59,769 nt of DNA from an uncultured Muribaculaceae bacterium (GCA_910577585.1 CAJTNN010000018.1:1-59769); one strand, 5' to 3'; shown: positions 42,176-51,638, counted from the stretch's first letter. Notes: generated by a model from the sequence alone, not told the origin. Program-made: numbers and translations.

Positions 42176-43939
42176 ATGGAAACTACCTTTGAAATGGTGG
42201 CCAAAACATTCCAGGGCCTCGAAGAAGTGCTGCGCGACGAACTCATTGCCCTCGGCGCCCAGGATGTGGAAACCGGCCTCCGGATGGTGGCCTTCAAGGG
42301 CGATCTCGAATTGCTCTACAAAGCCAACCTCTGCTGCCGCACCGCCCTGCGCGTGCTCAAGCCCATCGCCAAGTTCACGGCCAATGATGCCGATGAACTC
42401 TACGACTATGTGCGCGACATGAATTGGGAGGAGTTCATGACTCCGGATTCCACTTTCTCTGTAGACTCTACTGTCAACAGCACAGCCTTCAACCATTCGA
42501 AATATGTGACCTACCGCGTCAAGGATGGCATAGCCGACCATTTCAGCGACTCGTGCGGCCGACGCCCGTCGGTGCGACTCAATGGCGCCGACCTCCAGTT
42601 TAACGTGCATATCCAGGAGAACCGCGTCACTATCTCGCTCGATTCAAGCGGTGAGCCCCTGTCGAAACGCGGTTATCGTGTCGAGCAGACCGAGGCTCCG
42701 ATCAATGAGGTGCTGGCCGCCGGCATAATCATGAAGACCGGCTGGCACGGCGAATGCGACTTCGCCGACCCGATGTGCGGCTCAGGCACTTTCCTTATCG
42801 AGGCGGCGCTGATTGCGGGGAATATCAATCCGGGTATCTACCGCGAGCACTTCGCCTTCGAGAAGTGGCCCGATTTCGATTCTGAACTCTTCGAGTCTAT
42901 CTATAACGACGACTCGGCCGAACGCGACATCACATGCGAGATTCTGGGTGGCGACATCGACCCGGACGCAGTGGGCATAGCACGCCGCAATGTCAAGGCT
43001 GCCCGACTGGACGGCAATATATCTATCGTGTGCCAGCCGATGCAGGATTGGGATGAGAATGAACGCGATGGCGGCATACTCGTCACAAATCCCCCTTATG
43101 GCGAGCGCCTGCGCCCGGCCGATATGGAGGGCCTTTACCGACAGATCGGCGAGACGCTTAAATTCCATTTCCAGGGTTGGCATGCATGGATTCTGGGATA
43201 TAAGGATGAGCATTTCTCGGCGATCGGCCTGAAGCCTTCGGTGAAGTTCCCGATTCTGAATGGCTCGCTTGAGTGCTCGCTCAGAGAGTATGTGCTCTTC
43301 AGCGGCAAATATAATGAATTCCGCTCTGAGGGTGGCAGCGTGCATAACGCTGATTTCAACCGCACAGCGCGCCCCAAGACCCATCACAAGAGCGATGCCG
43401 AGTGGGAGGATGAGACCCGCTCCTACCGTCAGCCCGAACGCAAGTCCGAGCATAAGCCACGCCATGGCGGCGATGATTTCGAACGTCGCAACAACAAGGC
43501 TTTCCGCACCGACGACCGCCGCTCTGACCGCAAATCCGACTTCAAATCCGACCGCAAGTCTGACTTCAAGCGCCGCGACGACCGCCGCGACGACCGCAAG
43601 TCTGACTTCAAATCCGACCGCAAGTCAGATTTCAAGTCTGACCGCAAATCCGACTTCAAGCGCCGTGATGACCGGCCCGCCGACCGCAAGTCAGATTTCA
43701 AATCTGACCGCAAATCCGACTTCAAGCGCCGCGACGACCGCCCTGACCGCAAGTCAGATTTCAAGTCTGACCGCAAATCTGACTTCAAGCGCCGCGACGA
43801 CCGCTCTGACGACCGCCAGCCGCGCCAGATCTTCGACCGTGGCCCGCGTCTCGGCGAGGAACACATCACATTCTCCAGTCCCGTCCATATGCGCACACGC
43901 AAACCATGGAAGAAACGCGACGAGGAGACTGACGAATGA
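42176..43939 (+). CDS. THUMP-domain rRNA/tRNA methyltransferase with KSDFK-repeat tail
   Basis: This 587-aa protein resembles the RlmL/YpsC group of class I SAM-dependent guanine-N2 methyltransferases. It has a THUMP RNA-binding region (about 45-165), the SAM motif FADPMCGSGTFLIEAAL, and the catalytic NPPY at 305-308 (LVTNPPYGERL). A further 190 residues are highly basic and low in complexity. Residues about 449-546 contain nine KSDFK units and four FKRRDDR units. The tail should bind RNA or ribosomes nonspecifically, by analogy with RNA-helicase tails. The next gene overlaps by 4 bases. Confidence 0.9.
   Translation: METTFEMVAKTFQGLEEVLRDELIALGAQDVETGLRMVAFKGDLELLYKANLCCRTALRVLKPIAKFTANDADELYDYVRDMNWEEFMTPDSTFSVDSTVNSTAFNHSKYVTYRVKDGIADHFSDSCGRRPSVRLNGADLQFNVHIQENRVTISLDSSGEPLSKRGYRVEQTEAPINEVLAAGIIMKTGWHGECDFADPMCGSGTFLIEAALIAGNINPGIYREHFAFEKWPDFDSELFESIYNDDSAERDITCEILGGDIDPDAVGIARRNVKAARLDGNISIVCQPMQDWDENERDGGILVTNPPYGERLRPADMEGLYRQIGETLKFHFQGWHAWILGYKDEHFSAIGLKPSVKFPILNGSLECSLREYVLFSGKYNEFRSEGGSVHNADFNRTARPKTHHKSDAEWEDETRSYRQPERKSEHKPRHGGDDFERRNNKAFRTDDRRSDRKSDFKSDRKSDFKRRDDRRDDRKSDFKSDRKSDFKSDRKSDFKRRDDRPADRKSDFKSDRKSDFKRRDDRPDRKSDFKSDRKSDFKRRDDRSDDRQPRQIFDRGPRLGEEHITFSSPVHMRTRKPWKKRDEETDE
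43520..43815 (+). repeat. Coding tandem repeats in the methyltransferase tail
   Basis: Four long units, each containing two or three copies of the SDRKSDFK-type peptide and ending FKRRDDR, are encoded in tandem. Synonymous differences (aaatcc, aagtct, aagtca) show that the copies have drifted, yet the peptide is strictly kept. Confidence 0.9.
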
Positions 43940-44907
43940 ATACACGCCTGATCACATCATCCGGCATCATGGCCATAGCGGCACTCTGTGCCGCTATGTG
44001 TCTGTGCGGATACCTGTGGGTGCCTCAGCTGCCGGCCACCGCTGATTTCGGGATAGTTCTACCCTCGCCCGACCTATGGCCGCTAAGTCCGGTCTGGAAT
44101 GAGGTGCTTAATGCCGGACTCATTGCCATCTGCGCCCCGGCGCTCTATCTGATCAACAAGCACTTCTCGCTGCTGAAGTCTTCGTTGCCATTCTGGGCAC
44201 TCTTCTATCTCCCCCTGATGTGCGCGAATCTGATGCTGAGCAGCCATCTCACGGCGGCACCGGTGGTGCTGGCCACTCTCCTGCCGGCTATCGTGGCCAT
44301 CTTCAGTTCGTCGCGCCGTCGCAACGCCACACGCCCCATATTCTTCATGGCCACATGTCTGGCCATTGGGTCGCTCTTCCAGCAGGCATTCATCCCCTTT
44401 GTGGGGGCAGCCTTCCTGAGTGCGATTGTCGTCAAGGCGATGCGCCCCAAGGAGTTCTGCGCAATGGGGCTCGGACTGATTGCTGTCTACTGGGTGCTCC
44501 TGGGCTTCGGCATTGTCGGAATCTATGACTTCCATCGGCCGCACCTCTCCACAATCTTCACCACCGGAGTGAGCCGCGAGATGTTTGCGGTGGCTGTATG
44601 GTCGGGGGTGGCACTGCTCACCGCCTTGATTCTCAGCCTCTACAACGGCATAAAGCTCTATGCCGGCAACTCGCAGATCAGAGGCTACAACAATGTGGTG
44701 AATATCTTCGGCCTGACGGCCGCCGTGGCTGCCATGTGCGACATCGACAATATGACCGCCTATCTCGGCGTTTTCAACATATGGGTGGCGCTGCAGTTTG
44801 CCAATCTATTCACGCTGCACACACTGCATCGCCCGCATTGGATCTTCTGGCTTATCCAGGCCGTGATTCTCTCATTCGCTGTCTCTCTCCTCTTCACATC
44901 ATTCTAA
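43936..44907 (+). CDS. Polytopic membrane protein of unknown function
   Basis: This 323-aa protein has about eight or nine hydrophobic segments covering most of the sequence, with a short basic loop (SSSRRRNATRP) near residue 120. No catalytic or transporter motif is recognised. It overlaps the methyltransferase gene by 4 bases (ATGA) and is followed by pdxB after 53 bases, so it belongs to the same transcript. It probably belongs to a Bacteroidales-restricted family. Confidence 0.8.
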   Translation: MNTRLITSSGIMAIAALCAAMCLCGYLWVPQLPATADFGIVLPSPDLWPLSPVWNEVLNAGLIAICAPALYLINKHFSLLKSSLPFWALFYLPLMCANLMLSSHLTAAPVVLATLLPAIVAIFSSSRRRNATRPIFFMATCLAIGSLFQQAFIPFVGAAFLSAIVVKAMRPKEFCAMGLGLIAVYWVLLGFGIVGIYDFHRPHLSTIFTTGVSREMFAVAVWSGVALLTALILSLYNGIKLYAGNSQIRGYNNVVNIFGLTAAVAAMCDIDNMTAYLGVFNIWVALQFANLFTLHTLHRPHWIFWLIQAVILSFAVSLLFTSF

Positions 44908-44960
44908 GAGCGGGTGGCCTCCTGCACCGGATGCGGCTCCCCTCACCCCTGCTGATTATC

Positions 44961-45998
44961 ATGAAACCGAAACTGATTATAGATGACGCTATCCCCTTTC
45001 TCGACCGACGTCTTGAAGCGGATTTCGACGCACGCTATCTCCCCGGCGAACTGATATCGCGCACCGACCTGCGCGATGCCGATGCGCTGCTCGTGCGCAC
45101 CCGCACCCGCTGCGATGCCGAGATGCTTGAGGATACACCCGTCAGACTCGTGGCCACCGCCACCATAGGTATTGACCATATCGACACCGAATGGTGCGAG
45201 GAGCATGGCATTCACTGGCTTAACGCGCCGGGATGCAATGCGCCGGCTGTGGCCCAATATGTGTTCCGGGCCATCTCTGAACTGGGTGTGAATCTTGATA
45301 ATCCGCTCAACGAGGCCGGACAACCCTTCACGCTGGGCGTAGTGGGGAAAGGTAATGTGGGCTCAATCGTGGTCGACTGGGGGCGCCGCCTCGGCTTCAA
45401 TGTCATCGTCAGCGACCCGCCTCGTCAGGCTGCCGGGCTCACTGATGAGGATTATCTGCCTCTGGATGAGCTGATGAGCCGCGCCGACGGCGTGACACTG
45501 CATGCGCCGCTGGTGAAGAAGCCGGCTCTGGGGCTACCCTCTACCATCCACCTTCTGGATGCTCAGATGCTGAGCCGTCTGCGGCCCGGCGCAATACTTG
45601 TCAACGCGGCGCGCGGACGCATCATCGACGAGGAGGCGCTGCGCGCGCTGAAGCCCGGGCGGAAGTGGCGCGTGGCTCTCGACACCTGGGAGGGTGAACC
45701 GGCCATAAACCCCGACACTCTCGCCATAGCCGACATCGCCACCTTCCATATCGCCGGCTACTCGCGCCAGGGTAAGGAGCGGGCCACTCGCGCGCTGCTG
45801 ACAGGCCTTGAGGAGGAGTTTGGCGTAACTCTCCACATGACCGACCTCGCCGCCCCATATTCGCCGCCTGAGAGCCTCTCGGAGGCATCCATACGCAATA
45901 GCTACGACATCATGACTGATGACTATCTCATGCGGCGTGAATATACTGAATTCGAACATCTGCGCAATTTCTATCCGCTGCGCGAGGAGGTGAAGTAA
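44961..45998 (+). CDS. pdxB: Erythronate-4-phosphate dehydrogenase
   Basis: PdxB is the second enzyme of DXP-independent pyridoxal phosphate synthesis in the E. coli pathway. The 345-aa D-2-hydroxyacid dehydrogenase has RTRTRCDAEML, ATATIGIDHID, the NAD-binding GVVGKGNVGSIV, and the catalytic-region NAARGRIIDEEAL. The end shows the extra C-terminal dimerisation region of PdxB. The start at 44961 (MKPKLIIDDAIPF) is used; upstream in-frame ATGs lie in or near the membrane-protein gene. Confidence 0.93.
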   Translation: MKPKLIIDDAIPFLDRRLEADFDARYLPGELISRTDLRDADALLVRTRTRCDAEMLEDTPVRLVATATIGIDHIDTEWCEEHGIHWLNAPGCNAPAVAQYVFRAISELGVNLDNPLNEAGQPFTLGVVGKGNVGSIVVDWGRRLGFNVIVSDPPRQAAGLTDEDYLPLDELMSRADGVTLHAPLVKKPALGLPSTIHLLDAQMLSRLRPGAILVNAARGRIIDEEALRALKPGRKWRVALDTWEGEPAINPDTLAIADIATFHIAGYSRQGKERATRALLTGLEEEFGVTLHMTDLAAPYSPPESLSEASIRNSYDIMTDDYLMRREYTEFEHLRNFYPLREEVK

Positions 45999-46002
45999 GG
46001 GG

Positions 46003-46692
46003 ATGGCTAAGTATTATGTGGTGTGGGCCGGGCGTAATCCGGGGGTCTACGACACCTGGGATGACTGTCTGGAGCAGGTGAAGAATTTCCCGCAGGCCCG
46101 TTACAAGAGTTTCAATTCGTCGGCCGAGGCTGCCAAGGCTTACCGCGATGGCTACTCGGCCGCCGACAGCAGCGACCTGGCCAATCTGATTAATGGAGCC
46201 GGAAATGCGCGCCGCAAGAAGCCGGGGCACAAGAGCCGGCAGGAGAGTGCGGTGCCTACCGATTACTTTGACAATCCGGAGGTTGACCTGACGGCATGGG
46301 CCGTGGATGCGGCTTGTTCGGGTAATCCCGGACCGGTAGAGTACCGTGGCGTCGAACTGATGAGCGGACGCGAGCTATTCCGCGTGGGTCCCTTCGAGGG
46401 GGGCACTAATAATCTGGGGGAGTTCCTGGCCATTGTGCATGCGCTGGCCCTGATGGATAAGATGGGGGTGAGCTACCCGATATACTCTGATTCGGTGTCG
46501 GGCATGGCATGGGTGAGAAATAAGGTCATCAAGACCACTCTGACCGAGAATGCCACCAATCGTCCGCTCTTCAATCTGCTGCGCCGGGCCATTCATTGGC
46601 TTAATACCCACGGTTATAAGTCGCGCATCATGAAGTGGGACACTCCGAGATGGGGTGAGATTCCGGCTGATTTCGGGCGCAAGGGGAAGTAA
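46003..46692 (+). CDS. rnhA: Ribonuclease HI with viroplasmin-like N-terminal domain
   Basis: This enzyme removes RNA from RNA-DNA hybrids. The 229-aa protein has an N-terminal hybrid-binding (caulimovirus viroplasmin) domain (YYVVWAGRNPGVYDTWDDCLEQV to KAYRDGY). The RNase H fold follows, with candidate catalytic acidic residues in WAVDAACSGNPG, NNLGEFLA, YSDSVSGM and IPADFGRKGK. It starts 4 bases after the pdxB stop. The coding strand here is G-rich, unlike the C-rich dcw cluster. Confidence 0.93.
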   Translation: MAKYYVVWAGRNPGVYDTWDDCLEQVKNFPQARYKSFNSSAEAAKAYRDGYSAADSSDLANLINGAGNARRKKPGHKSRQESAVPTDYFDNPEVDLTAWAVDAACSGNPGPVEYRGVELMSGRELFRVGPFEGGTNNLGEFLAIVHALALMDKMGVSYPIYSDSVSGMAWVRNKVIKTTLTENATNRPLFNLLRRAIHWLNTHGYKSRIMKWDTPRWGEIPADFGRKGK

Positions 46693-46778
46693 GGCGCGGT
46701 CAGGAAGGCAGGGGAGAGCTATATACTTGAGTGAGTGGATGATAAGGCTATCTAAATGGCTATCTAAGTTAATGCAGC

Positions 46779-47741
46779 ATGCGGCTACGTAAATCTTTTG
46801 AGGATATCATGCTTGCTTCGGGAGCTGTGGCTGCCGGAGTGACCCGTGCCGTGCCTCTGACTGCTGATGAGGCTGCGCGGCTGCGTAGCTGGCTTGCGGA
46901 GGGTAACCATGGTGAGATGGGGTATATGGAGAATCATTTCGAGCTGCGTTGCGACCCGGCGAAGTTGCAACCGGGGGCTGAGTCGGTGATAGCGCTGGCG
47001 TTCAATTACACTCCGGCCCAGCTGCGCGATGCGTCGCTGCCGCAGATTGCCACATATGCCTATGGGTTGGATTATCATGATGTGCTGCGCCGACGCCTTG
47101 ACGAGGCTGTGGCTAAGTGCCGGGAGCTTGCAGGAGGGGAGTGGCGCATCTGCATCGACTCGGCTCCGACGCCCGACCGCCATTGGGCCGAGCTGGCAGG
47201 GATTGGCACACGCTGCGCCAACGGCCTGATACACGTCCCTACGGCCGGAACACGCGTTTTTCTTGCCGAAATCATAACCTCAACGCCTTTAGAAGTGCTC
47301 ACAGATGGGGTAGAGCAGTGCCTATCAGGGGGTTGCACTCAATGTGGCGCATGCCACCGCGCATGTCCTTCGGGAGCATTGCGCCCCGATGGCACACTCG
47401 ATGCCCGCCGATGCCTGAGCTACCTCACGATTGAGAAGCGCGGCGACTGGTCAGCCGAAGGACTCGAAGCGATGCAGACCCAACAGGGGAGAGCCACTCT
47501 CTACGGCTGCGACATCTGCCAGAACGTATGTCCGCTCAACCGCCGCACCACCCCCACCGCAATCGATGAATTCGCCCCCCGTCCCGGTCTACTGACCCTC
47601 ACCTCCGAAGCAGCCTCTACCCTCACCCAAGAGGAATTCTCCCGCCTCTTCAAAGGCTCCCCCATAAAACGCACCAAACTCGCCGGTCTGCTCCGCAACG
47701 CCCGCAACACCCTCACCACCCCCGACCACGATCCCCCGTAA
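46779..47741 (+). CDS. queG: Epoxyqueuosine reductase
   Basis: QueG reduces epoxyqueuosine to queuosine in tRNA using cobalamin and two [4Fe-4S] clusters. The 320-aa protein has a DUF1730-type N-terminal half (VIALAFNYTP, CIDSAPTPDRHWAELAGIG). The ferredoxin-like cysteine sets are CxxCxxCxxxCP at 186-197 and CxxCxxxCP at 244-252. The first 150 codons are G-rich on the coding strand and the rest C-rich, an abrupt change near 47230. It converges on the broken outer-membrane gene. Confidence 0.94.
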   Translation: MRLRKSFEDIMLASGAVAAGVTRAVPLTADEAARLRSWLAEGNHGEMGYMENHFELRCDPAKLQPGAESVIALAFNYTPAQLRDASLPQIATYAYGLDYHDVLRRRLDEAVAKCRELAGGEWRICIDSAPTPDRHWAELAGIGTRCANGLIHVPTAGTRVFLAEIITSTPLEVLTDGVEQCLSGGCTQCGACHRACPSGALRPDGTLDARRCLSYLTIEKRGDWSAEGLEAMQTQQGRATLYGCDICQNVCPLNRRTTPTAIDEFAPRPGLLTLTSEAASTLTQEEFSRLFKGSPIKRTKLAGLLRNARNTLTTPDHDPP

Positions 47742-47819
47742 CCGCTGAATCATCCGCAGCCACTTACCCCCCAAATGGTCATGTGGGAAATATCAGCAAG
47801 TGCCTCAACACCTTTGAGT

Positions 47820-49939
47820 TTATAGTCCGCGTGACGCTCCGGATTTGATTCCGTCAGGCATATCAATCTTAATTGATTGTCCCACTTTCTTTCCATACCC
47901 GAAAGTATAGGTCAGATTTACTGAGAATGAACGTCCCGTCTGATAAAGAACCTTATCATAGGAGTAATTCTTTGAATCCAACAGCCACGGACGCACATCA
48001 GTTGTATGGAAAATATTGTCAATTCCCACTGAGACATATAAATTTCCATTGCCGTAGGATGCCGAGAAATTCCATCGGTCGGGCCGATATTCAGTAACTT
48101 GGCCTGCATCGGAAATCATCTTTTGCGAAGTTTCATATGAAACATCAAATCCGAAGTTTCCAATTTTATAGCCAACACTTCCATACATATAGAATCGCGT
48201 CAGCGTACGGTCGCCAATAAATGAACTACGCGTCTTCGTATAAGCGAGAGTCGGGGATAGGCTCACCGTCAACGCCCGGTTGAAATAATTACCTGAGAGA
48301 GTAGTCGATAACCGGATGTGATCCTCGGGCGCAGCGTTGAAATATTCTTCTACGATACCCTCCTCAGCTTCTGACGCAGCGTAATAACGTCGGCACGTGT
48401 CATGAAACGTACGGAGATAAAAGAGATTGACCGATGGCGTCAACCAATCAGCCAACATATACATCGCAGTAAAATCGCCTCTCAATTGCTGCCAACTCTT
48501 TAACGACGGATTCCCTTTGAACCAGAAAAGAGTCGATTGTCGAATCATCGCATCTGCAGTGGTAGATGTGAATGGCTGGGTAGTTGCATAGCCTCCTGAG
48601 AGCCTTAAAAACAGTTTCTCGACCGGATACCACTGGGTATAGATACTGACAGTGGGTGTAGTCTCCAAAATTCGGTCATCGGTATGGTCTGTGCGATACA
48701 CGATTGATATACCCGGCAATATGCCGAGATAGAACTTATTTGATGGTTGCCAGCTTCCGAGCAGTGCCAACTTGGCCATTCCCTGCGTCTGATGCGATGT
48801 AAAGCTTGAATATCCTCCATATTCTGTCTTGTAGAAGTCAGTGGAATTTTGCATCTGAAGCTGCACGTATCCTTTGTCGGAGAATACATAGGCTAAATTT
48901 GCAGTAGCTGATATTGAATTAGCCCGCTCCCGGGATATATTCTCCACCACCGGTTGGGATGAAAGCTGACTGATATTCTCACGATAACCTTTTGAATAAG
49001 AATAACCCCAAGTTGTCTGCAATACTACATGCTTGCTGAATAGGAAAAGATAATCACCATTTACTTGCGGCGAGAATCCATGATAATATTCCTGCCGCCA
49101 TGAGAGTTCAGAATCGAATATGGCGGGTTGCCAAAAGTCCTGCGCCCATACGTCTGTCGGGGCTGATGAAGAAATTTTATACCTGCAGTGTGAGTCAGCC
49201 TGACCTTATCATTACGGTAGACTGCATTTGCGGCAATACTGAATTCATCATCTTTTGAAAGGAGTGTATCAGCGGATATATGATTAAGCTGTTGGTAAAA
49301 CTTCTTGTCAAGCCAAAAATTAGAATAACTATTGTCGGCTGCAATTGGAGTTTGTGAATCCTTGAATTGCCCACGAATAGCTATACCATAAGTCATTGCC
49401 TTATACGCTAATTTGGAGGCTGCGGAATATACTCCGCGCCATGGCCACTTTTGAAGACCATTAACTCTCGTTACCCCTCCGACAACGTACTGAGGAGTAA
49501 CGAAATTCAAAATCGCCTTTTTGTTATTGAAACGTGGATCGGTCGGGTCGCTGAAATATTCCACTTTTGTGACCTCCGAGGGCCAAAATGTCTGTAAATC
49601 AATATCCGTAGCCTCCTCGCCATTGATATACACAGTCACAGTATCACCCTTATAATCAGTCATTTCTTCACCTCTGACATTTATCAATGGAATATTCATT
49701 GAGGCAACTAACGACGCCGGACTGTTGGCCAGATTCTTCTCCTTCTTCGTAGGCATGAAAACAACCTTATCACCATCAATCCACGCATTTTTGCCTGTCA
49801 CTACTAATTCTTCAAGATCTGTCGATACAGGTTCGGACGCTACAGAATCCGCCTCAGCCAAAAATGACGCAGAGGCCAACGTGGTGTGACTGACCATAAC
49901 TAATATGGTGATGATAAGAGCCGAGATGTTGAGTTTCAT
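47820..49939 (-). pseudogene. Frameshifted outer-membrane beta-barrel (TonB receptor-like) gene
   Basis: Two frames together encode one protein of about 700 residues. The first (49939 to about 49180) has a signal peptide and a plug-like region (LEELVVTGKNAWIDGDKVVFMP, VTVYINGEEATDIDL, ITKVEYF-like VTKVEYFSDP). The second (about 49180 to 47820) is the beta-barrel, ending IDNIFHTTD and a TYTFGYGKK strand. The switch fits loss of one A in the minus-strand AAAATTT at 49172-49178; restoring it gives a continuous GIKISSSAPTDVWAQDFW. No ATG restarts the second part. The family is the Bacteroidetes OMP beta-barrel type. The gene is AT-richer than its neighbours, suggesting transfer. Confidence 0.8.
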
Positions 49940-50034
49940 ATCTAAGTGATTTATAATAACAGAACGTACTATCCTTTCTGACCAAAACGGTTACTTTTGA
50001 GTGAAACAAGGTCTAAAGGTTGTGTTATCAAAAG

Positions 50035-50066
50035 CAAAGATATGCAAAAAAAACGTTAATAACAAT
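50035..50066 (-). promoter_or_regulatory. Candidate promoter of the outer-membrane gene
   Basis: On the minus strand ATTG (50066-50063), a 20-base spacer and TATCTTTG (50042-50035) fit the -33/-7 pattern, with an exact -7 box. The predicted leader is about 90 nt. Confidence 0.6.
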
Positions 50067-50151
50067 AAAATTCCATATTTTTTTTAAAAATCTGCGGAAT
50101 CATTCGTTTAAGAACCGACCATAACGAGCTATATGAGTAGGCAAGTAGATG

Positions 50152-50198
50152 CACCATTTATGACGCCTGGGGCGCGCCCCCAAGCGTCATAAATGGTG
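50152..50198. terminator. Long palindrome downstream of the phosphatase gene
   Basis: A perfect 15-bp stem (50152-50166 with 50184-50198) encloses a further GGGG/CCCC pairing around CGCG, making a near-perfect 47-base palindrome. It lies about 90 bases past the phosphatase stop. No U-tract follows on the minus strand, so termination is not certain. Confidence 0.55.
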
Positions 50199-50285
50199 AT
50201 TACATCAATAAGGAGTCTCCGAGAAAGGGCTTGGCAGCCGCAATCCGGAGGGTTGTGCGCCTGTTCGCGAGGTTCCGGCAAAGGG

Positions 50286-51548
50286 TCAGTGCGGTAATAG
50301 CTGGTGGATGCGGTTGAGCCAGTAGTCGTGGAGCTGCTGGATGGGGACGGTGAGCTGAGCGGGATCGTTGATGGGGGAGATGTTGCGGCCGTTGAGGCGC
50401 ATCGAGGCGTAGAGATGGCCTGAGGCTGAACGCGAATAGATGATGGCCAGATTTGCCGCAAGCGGGGTCAGCTCGGCATCGCTCCATTCGGCGGGGAGCC
50501 GGTCGTAGTCAAGCGGCATGGCAGTGGTGCCCGGCACGCCGATGAGCGAGAAGAAGGGGAGCAGTGTCTCGGCATGACCGAAGACTCCTGCCAATCCGGG
50601 CTGAAGCTCACCCTGCAGCAGAAGCGTCTCTGTGTGAAGCAGATAATAGAGCAGATTGCAGGCGCCGGCTGCGGGCACAGTCGAGAGAGGGGAGATCGAG
50701 TACTGGAAGTACTTCTCAAGGTTGGTGGCCTCCCAGCAACGGCGGTATTCATCTTCGGTCATCCACTCGGTAGTCGGGGCCGGAAGCGATGCGGCGCGCA
50801 TACCCTGCAGCACCTTGTACATGTCGTAGCTGAGTTTCTTAAGATCCTTGTCGCTCAGACCGCTGTTCTTTCCCACAAGGCGCTCGGCCGGAGCTGTGGG
50901 CACCATCCGCGCCACAAAGTCATCATACACCTCACGCCAGGCTCCGGTGTGGCGCCAGGCGTCGTAGACAGAGTCAGTGACGAAGAAGCGTGTCAGCTTG
51001 TCGTAGCTGCGCCCCGATGAGGCGGTGGTCTGGATACCTTCGTGAATGTCGGCTATAGCTATGGTGAACTGATCCATTGTCTCGATCACGCGCGGCACAT
51101 ACGATGCCACTGAGTTGACCGACGCACCCTTGGCACCGAAGAGAGCCGGATACATCTGCGCCATCTCGCGGCCGAGGCGCAGCTCCTGAGCCTTACCGAT
51201 AGGCGAGAGCATCCCCCATTGGCCGTCAGTGGCCTCTCTTACGCCGGCGAGGAGGCGCATGAAGTCCTTACCCTCTTTCGTAAGGGTACCCGCCTCACGG
51301 GCCTTAGAGAGCCATTTCTCGCATGCCTTCACTTTATTCTCCGAGGTGAGATAGCGCGCGCCGTGGCGGGCGACATAGTTGATGAAGACGGGTGTGAGCG
51401 AGTCGGGGAGTGCCGAAGGTTCGACTGCGTCGAAGTCGTAGAGGCTCATACTGCCGTCAAGGATGGCGGGGAGTTCGGTGTGACGCGCGGCGCGGCCCAC
51501 GCCGAGTGTCAGCATGGCTGCGATTACAAGGATTAACGTTCTCTTCAT
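50286..51548 (-). CDS. MINPP-type histidine acid phosphatase (probable phytase)
   Basis: This 420-aa protein has an N-terminal signal peptide (MKRTLILVIAAMLTLGVGRA). It is a branch-2 histidine phosphatase with the phosphate-pocket RHGAR at 61-65. HAE at 325-327 (FGHAETLLPF) is the proton-donor motif that marks multiple inositol polyphosphate phosphatases rather than HD-type phytases. It probably dephosphorylates inositol hexakisphosphate outside the cytoplasm, like the enzyme known from Bacteroides thetaiotaomicron. It follows mfd by 90 bases on the same strand. Confidence 0.9.
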   Translation of the reverse strand: MKRTLILVIAAMLTLGVGRAARHTELPAILDGSMSLYDFDAVEPSALPDSLTPVFINYVARHGARYLTSENKVKACEKWLSKAREAGTLTKEGKDFMRLLAGVREATDGQWGMLSPIGKAQELRLGREMAQMYPALFGAKGASVNSVASYVPRVIETMDQFTIAIADIHEGIQTTASSGRSYDKLTRFFVTDSVYDAWRHTGAWREVYDDFVARMVPTAPAERLVGKNSGLSDKDLKKLSYDMYKVLQGMRAASLPAPTTEWMTEDEYRRCWEATNLEKYFQYSISPLSTVPAAGACNLLYYLLHTETLLLQGELQPGLAGVFGHAETLLPFFSLIGVPGTTAMPLDYDRLPAEWSDAELTPLAANLAIIYSRSASGHLYASMRLNGRNISPINDPAQLTVPIQQLHDYWLNRIHQLLPH

Positions 51549-51638
51549 ATGCTTTTACGGGTATTAGATTGCGATAGTCGGGAGGCTGAGGCGGCGCTCT
51601 GAAGCTGCCGCCGCCTCATGATTGATTTACAGATTGAC

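Larger units (their letters stand above)
49940..50285. other. Intergenic region upstream of the broken receptor
   Basis: This 346-base region holds the receptor promoter candidate (50035-50066), an AT-rich stretch (50040-50110) and the 47-base palindrome at 50152-50198. It also holds the 3' region of the phosphatase gene. No open frame looks genuine. Confidence 0.7.

Noticed and set aside
43520..43815. Regular repeats considered as a CRISPR array
   Set aside because: The repeats are in frame inside the methyltransferase gene, have no unique spacers and encode a conserved peptide.
44598..44960. Upstream extension of pdxB
   Set aside because: Mostly overlaps the membrane-protein gene in another frame; the PdxB family start is at 44961.
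49022..49022. TTG at 49022 as a genuine start for the barrel half of the receptor
   Set aside because: The same frame stays open and protein-like well upstream to about 49180, so the half-gene is the continuation of a frameshifted frame rather than a separate gene.
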